Shown: one piece after another, positions 6,901-8,828 of the stretch
Numbering within the stretch: position 1 is the first letter of the stretch
How the letters are laid out: each line of letters begins with the position of its first letter
Translations under genes and position numbers: made by a program
Assembly: GCA_900550595.1 (NCBI GenBank)
Contig: URTB01000046.1
Location: 1 to 8,828, forward strand
Source of the DNA: an uncultured Collinsella sp.
GTDB taxonomy: Bacteria; Actinomycetota; Coriobacteriia; Coriobacteriales; Coriobacteriaceae
Direction: 5' to 3'
Length of the DNA stretch: 8,828 bases
The notes under the pieces: model-generated
What the model was told of the DNA's origin: nothing
What the model saw: only the letters and a program-made list of their open reading frames with translations
The model's database searches: none

Positions 6901-7296
6901 TTACATAAGCCCGAGTTTCTTTTCGAGCTCCTTAACGACTTTAATGTCTGCCGGAAGCCAATCGACATTCCACAGGTTATTGGTATCAAGCCATTTCATA
7001 TCCTCGTGAGCGTGCTCTTTGAACTCCCCGGAAAGGATGTTAGCTAGATAGCACTGCATCGACAGGTGGAACGTCTCGTAATCATGCTCGACCGTGCAAA
7101 GATAGTCGAGGTTACCGATCGTGACCTCGAGCTCTTCTTGAATTTCGCGTACGATTGCCTGCTCGCCGGTCTCGCCCGGCTCGAGCTTGCCGCCCGGAAA
7201 CTCCCAGCCGTCTTTAAACTCGCCATAGCCGCGCTGGCAGCTCAGGATTTTCCCGTCCTTCTGAATAATCGCTGCTGCAACATTGATTGATTTCAT
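6901..7296 (-). CDS. MutT-like NUDIX hydrolase, (deoxy)nucleoside triphosphate pyrophosphohydrolase (131 aa)
   Basis: The length and layout are those of MutT-type enzymes, which cleave (d)NTPs, often oxidised or modified ones, to the monophosphate and pyrophosphate. WEFPGGKLEPGE (31-42) leads into the NUDIX box: G36, E42, then REIQEELEV (50-58) with the metal-binding glutamates E51, E54 and E55 present. The usual glycine near the box end is E57, a substitution I believe is tolerated in this family. There is no signal peptide. The leader has GAGAGGTGAT, a good match to the extended anti-Shine-Dalgarno partner, ending 8 bases before the ATG. The gene converges on the nuclease-helicase gene and is insulated by a shared terminator. 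Whether it cleans the nucleotide pool or serves the helicase system cannot be read from the sequence. Confidence 0.88.
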   Translation of the reverse strand: MKSINVAAAIIQKDGKILSCQRGYGEFKDGWEFPGGKLEPGETGEQAIVREIQEELEVTIGNLDYLCTVEHDYETFHLSMQCYLANILSGEFKEHAHEDMKWLDTNNLWNVDWLPADIKVVKELEKKLGLM

Positions 7297-7329
7297 AACT
7301 AGCCATCACCTCTCCAGTTGAGCCCAACC

Positions 7330-7360
7330 AGTATAGGTGATCGACCGCCCGCCATGTCCC
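7330..7360 (-). promoter_or_regulatory. Probable promoter of the NUDIX gene
   Basis: On the minus strand, TATACT (7330-7335) is a good -10. The only -35-like box is GGGACA (7355-7360), 19 bases upstream, which is weak in sequence and spacing. Transcription would start near 7323, about 26 bases before the ATG. From here to the palindromic element at 7431 I see no other feature. Confidence 0.4.
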
Positions 7361-7430
7361 AGTCGCCTGAAAACCACCTGCTCGACCAACCCTCAACGCC
7401 GTTTTGCACCGGCACCCCATCCCCCGCTAT

Positions 7431-7612
7431 CGAGGTCTAATACTTTTCCGCGAAGTAAACGTCTGTTTTAGGACCCCTGAAGCATCCACATTTTTCGTCG
7501 GCAAAATCGCAGGATTCCAGCACCGAAACCGCAGGAAACGGCACCTCTAAAGTGTCGATGCTTCGGGGGTCCGATTTAGCTCGTTCACTTCTCGGAAATG
7601 TATTAGACCTCG
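7431..7612. repeat. 182-bp near-symmetric palindromic element
   Basis: The outer 13 bases, CGAGGTCTAATAC (7431-7443) and GTATTAGACCTCG (7600-7612), are exact inverted repeats. Folding the whole segment on one centre (7521/7522) without any gap pairs 47 of the outer 60 positions on each side, including GGACCCCTGAAGCATC (7471-7486) against GATGCTTCGGGGGTCC (7557-7572). One 10-base block (7461-7470) is unpaired. The central ~60 bases hold an imperfect direct repeat (7508-7524 and 7530-7545, CGCAGGA...GCACC). There is no coding frame, no T tract at the ends and no clear target-site duplication. It could be a small non-autonomous mobile element, a dispersed REP/BIME-like repeat, or a structured RNA. 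It sits in the divergent region between the NUDIX and DUF4342-like genes. Confidence 0.75.
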
Positions 7613-7680
7613 CTGCTAGCTACCCAGAAGGAAACCTCTCCCTTTCCCATTGCCACCCAAAAACTCATCCAACATTAATC

Positions 7681-7708
7681 TTGGCTCAAGAATCGCTTAA
7701 TCTATAAC
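7681..7708 (+). promoter_or_regulatory. Probable promoter of the DUF4342-like/response regulator operon
   Basis: TTGGCT (7681-7686) is followed after 16 bases by TATAAC (7703-7708), a 5/6 match to the -10. Transcription would start near 7715, giving a leader of about 105 bases. The upstream 7613-7680 is AT-richer and shows nothing else. A second TATA-like string (TATAGA, 7715-7720) lies too close to be clearly separate. Confidence 0.5.
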
Positions 7709-7771
7709 CTGCACTATAGAGTTCGACCAAGGGCGGGGCGGGGCAACGCAGACCGCCGAACGCAACGCTCG

Positions 7772-7795
7772 CGCCCGGGCAGATCGCCCGGCGTC
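7772..7795 (+). promoter_or_regulatory. GC-rich hairpin in the 5' leader
   Basis: CCGGGC (7775-7780) and GCCCGG (7786-7791) form a perfect 6-bp stem with an AGATC loop, extendable past a bulged C. It lies ~30 bases before the start codon, upstream of the ribosome binding site AAAGGA. It may stabilise the leader or influence translation, but it does not match a riboswitch class I know. Confidence 0.3.
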
Positions 7796-7821
7796 GCGCC
7801 CATCGAACGAAAGGACAGGTC

Positions 7822-8364
7822 ATGGACGACCTCGAAAAAGTTGAAACCATCCGCACCAAGTGCAACGTGAGCTACACCGACGCCAAGGCGGCGCTCGACG
7901 CTGCCAACGGCAACGTTTTGGATGCCATCATTTGGCTCGAGTCGCAGGGCAAGACGCAGACCACGTCGGCGCACGCCGCCACCGAGTCCGCGCCAGTCGA
8001 TGAGCCCTCGGCCGAGATGGTCGCCGCGCAGGCCGCCTACGAGAAGTCGAGCGAAAAAACCGACTTCTCCAAGAAGATGGACAGCGTTTGGGAGTACCTC
8101 AAAAAGCTCTTCCGCCTGAGCCTGGACACCAAGTTTATCGCCACGCGCCGCGATGCAATCATCCTCAACATCCCCATCCTGATCCCCATCGTCGCGCTAT
8201 TTGCCTGGGGCGCCACGATATGGCTGATGCTGATTGGCCTGTTCTTTGGCATGCGCTACCGCATCGACAGCGACGGCGACGTACCCGGCAACATCAACAA
8301 CCTTATGAATCACGCCGCCAACGCCGCGGACGACATCAAGCAAAATCTGAACGACGACAAGTAA
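7822..8364 (+). CDS. UBA/TS-N-like domain membrane protein, DUF4342-like (180 aa)
   Basis: Residues 4-41 resemble a UBA/TS-N helical bundle of the elongation-factor-Ts N-terminal kind (VETIRTKCNVSYTDAKAALD, then GNVLDAIIWLES). Proteins with this start are usually labelled DUF4342. An Ala/Ser/Thr/Glu-rich linker (about 43-80) and a charged amphipathic segment (81-110) follow. Residues ~114-145 are strongly hydrophobic (LNIPILIPIVALFAWG then WLMLIGLFFG), long enough for one membrane span or a tight hairpin. The tail is polar. The UBA-like part probably faces the cytoplasm. AAAGGA 6 bases upstream supports the ATG. The next gene, a response regulator, begins 18 bases after the stop, so the two are probably co-transcribed. 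The function is unknown; a membrane-associated role linked to the two-component system is inference. Confidence 0.7.
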   Translation: MDDLEKVETIRTKCNVSYTDAKAALDAANGNVLDAIIWLESQGKTQTTSAHAATESAPVDEPSAEMVAAQAAYEKSSEKTDFSKKMDSVWEYLKKLFRLSLDTKFIATRRDAIILNIPILIPIVALFAWGATIWLMLIGLFFGMRYRIDSDGDVPGNINNLMNHAANAADDIKQNLNDDK

Positions 8365-8382
8365 TCGCAGACGGGGGCACGC

Positions 8383-8828
8383 ATGGCACGGATCCTGATC
8401 GTAGAGGACGAGGAGAAAATCGCCCGCTTTGTGACGCTCGAGCTGGAGCACGAGGGCTACCAGGTGGAACATGCCGCCGACGGCCGCACCGCCGTGGACC
8501 TGGCACTGGAGCGCGACTACGATTTGATTCTGCTCGATGTGCTGTTGCCGCAGCTCAACGGCATGGAGGTCTTGCGGCGTGTCCGCAAGCACAAGGATGT
8601 GCCGGTGATTATGGTCACCGCGCGCGATGCCGTGATGGACAAGGTGGCCGGGCTCGATGCCGGCGCCGACGATTACCTGACCAAGCCGTTTGCGATCGAG
8701 GAGCTGTTCGCACGGATCCGCGTGGCGCTGAAGCGCACGGAGGCCGTGCGGGCGGCTTCGGGCGTTGGCGGCGCCGGGACTGGGGCGGGCGCGGCAGGTG
8801 GCGCGAGTGTCGGCTCCACTGCGATGCC
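8383..8828 (+). CDS. OmpR/PhoB-type response regulator, receiver domain (3' partial)
   Basis: The frame starts at ATG 8383, with GGGGG about 6 bases upstream, and is still open at the right edge. Residues 1-118 form a complete receiver domain: acidic pair E8/D9, phosphoacceptor D52 in LLDVLLPQLNG, T79 in VTAR, and K101 in the LTKPF motif after GADDY. This pattern is typical of the OmpR/PhoB family, so a winged-helix DNA-binding domain is expected beyond the window. Residues ~120-148 are an unusually long Ala/Gly/Ser-rich linker; most family members have a short linker. Phosphorylation by a partner kinase, perhaps encoded next, would drive dimerisation and transcription control. It probably shares a transcript with the membrane protein before it. 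Confidence 0.88.
   Translation, partial: MARILIVEDEEKIARFVTLELEHEGYQVEHAADGRTAVDLALERDYDLILLDVLLPQLNGMEVLRRVRKHKDVPVIMVTARDAVMDKVAGLDAGADDYLTKPFAIEELFARIRVALKRTEAVRAASGVGGAGTGAGAAGGASVGSTAM

Noticed and set aside
7431..7612. Palindromic element considered as a rho-independent terminator
   Set aside because: It is far too long, has no T tract at either end, and lies upstream of two divergent genes rather than after one.
7730..7744. GGGCGGGGCGGGG run considered as a G-quadruplex or SP1-like site
   Set aside because: Only three adjacent G runs are present, and simple GC-rich repeats are expected by chance in a genome of this composition.

Overview
The window looks like chromosomal DNA from a high-GC gut actinobacterium of the class Coriobacteriia; Collinsella or a close relative is my best guess. 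The guess rests on base composition, codon use, AAGGA-type ribosome binding sites and familiar protein styles, not on a marker gene. It carries parts of nine protein genes. I see no RNA gene, no insertion sequence and no CRISPR array.

Left part (1-2100). The end of a glutamyl-Q tRNA(Asp) synthetase-like gene runs from the left edge. It continues in frame into a tail that resembles the C-terminal, toxin-binding part of a DUF1778 (TacA-type) antitoxin. Converging on it is a minus-strand cluster: a 79-residue two-helix membrane protein, then two calcineurin-like metallophosphoesterases whose genes overlap by 4 bases.

Middle part (2211-7296), a probable accessory island. A minus-strand AAA_14/DUF4143 ATPase gene ends at two consecutive hairpin terminators. 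Its promoter is embedded in four alternating copies of a 10-base element (GCAAGTTTTT / AAAAACTTGC), which looks like an autoregulatory operator. Divergent from it is a 958-residue protein that combines a phospholipase-D-type nuclease domain, an SF2 helicase and a DUF3427-like C-terminal region, an architecture suited to DNA defence or repair. A MutT-like NUDIX gene converges on the helicase gene across a shared bidirectional terminator.

Right part (7297-8828). A 525-base divergent intergenic region contains a 182-bp near-perfectly symmetric palindromic element (7431-7612) that no gene explains. A promoter then leads into a UBA-like/membrane protein (DUF4342-like) and, 18 bases later, an OmpR/PhoB-type response regulator cut by the right edge. 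These two look like the start of a signalling operon whose sensor kinase may lie beyond the window.

The best candidates for something undescribed are: the palindromic element; the operator array on the DUF4143 ATPase gene; the synthetase-antitoxin junction, which has its own internal ribosome binding site; and the nuclease-helicase with its NUDIX neighbour as a possible defence or nucleotide-quality module.
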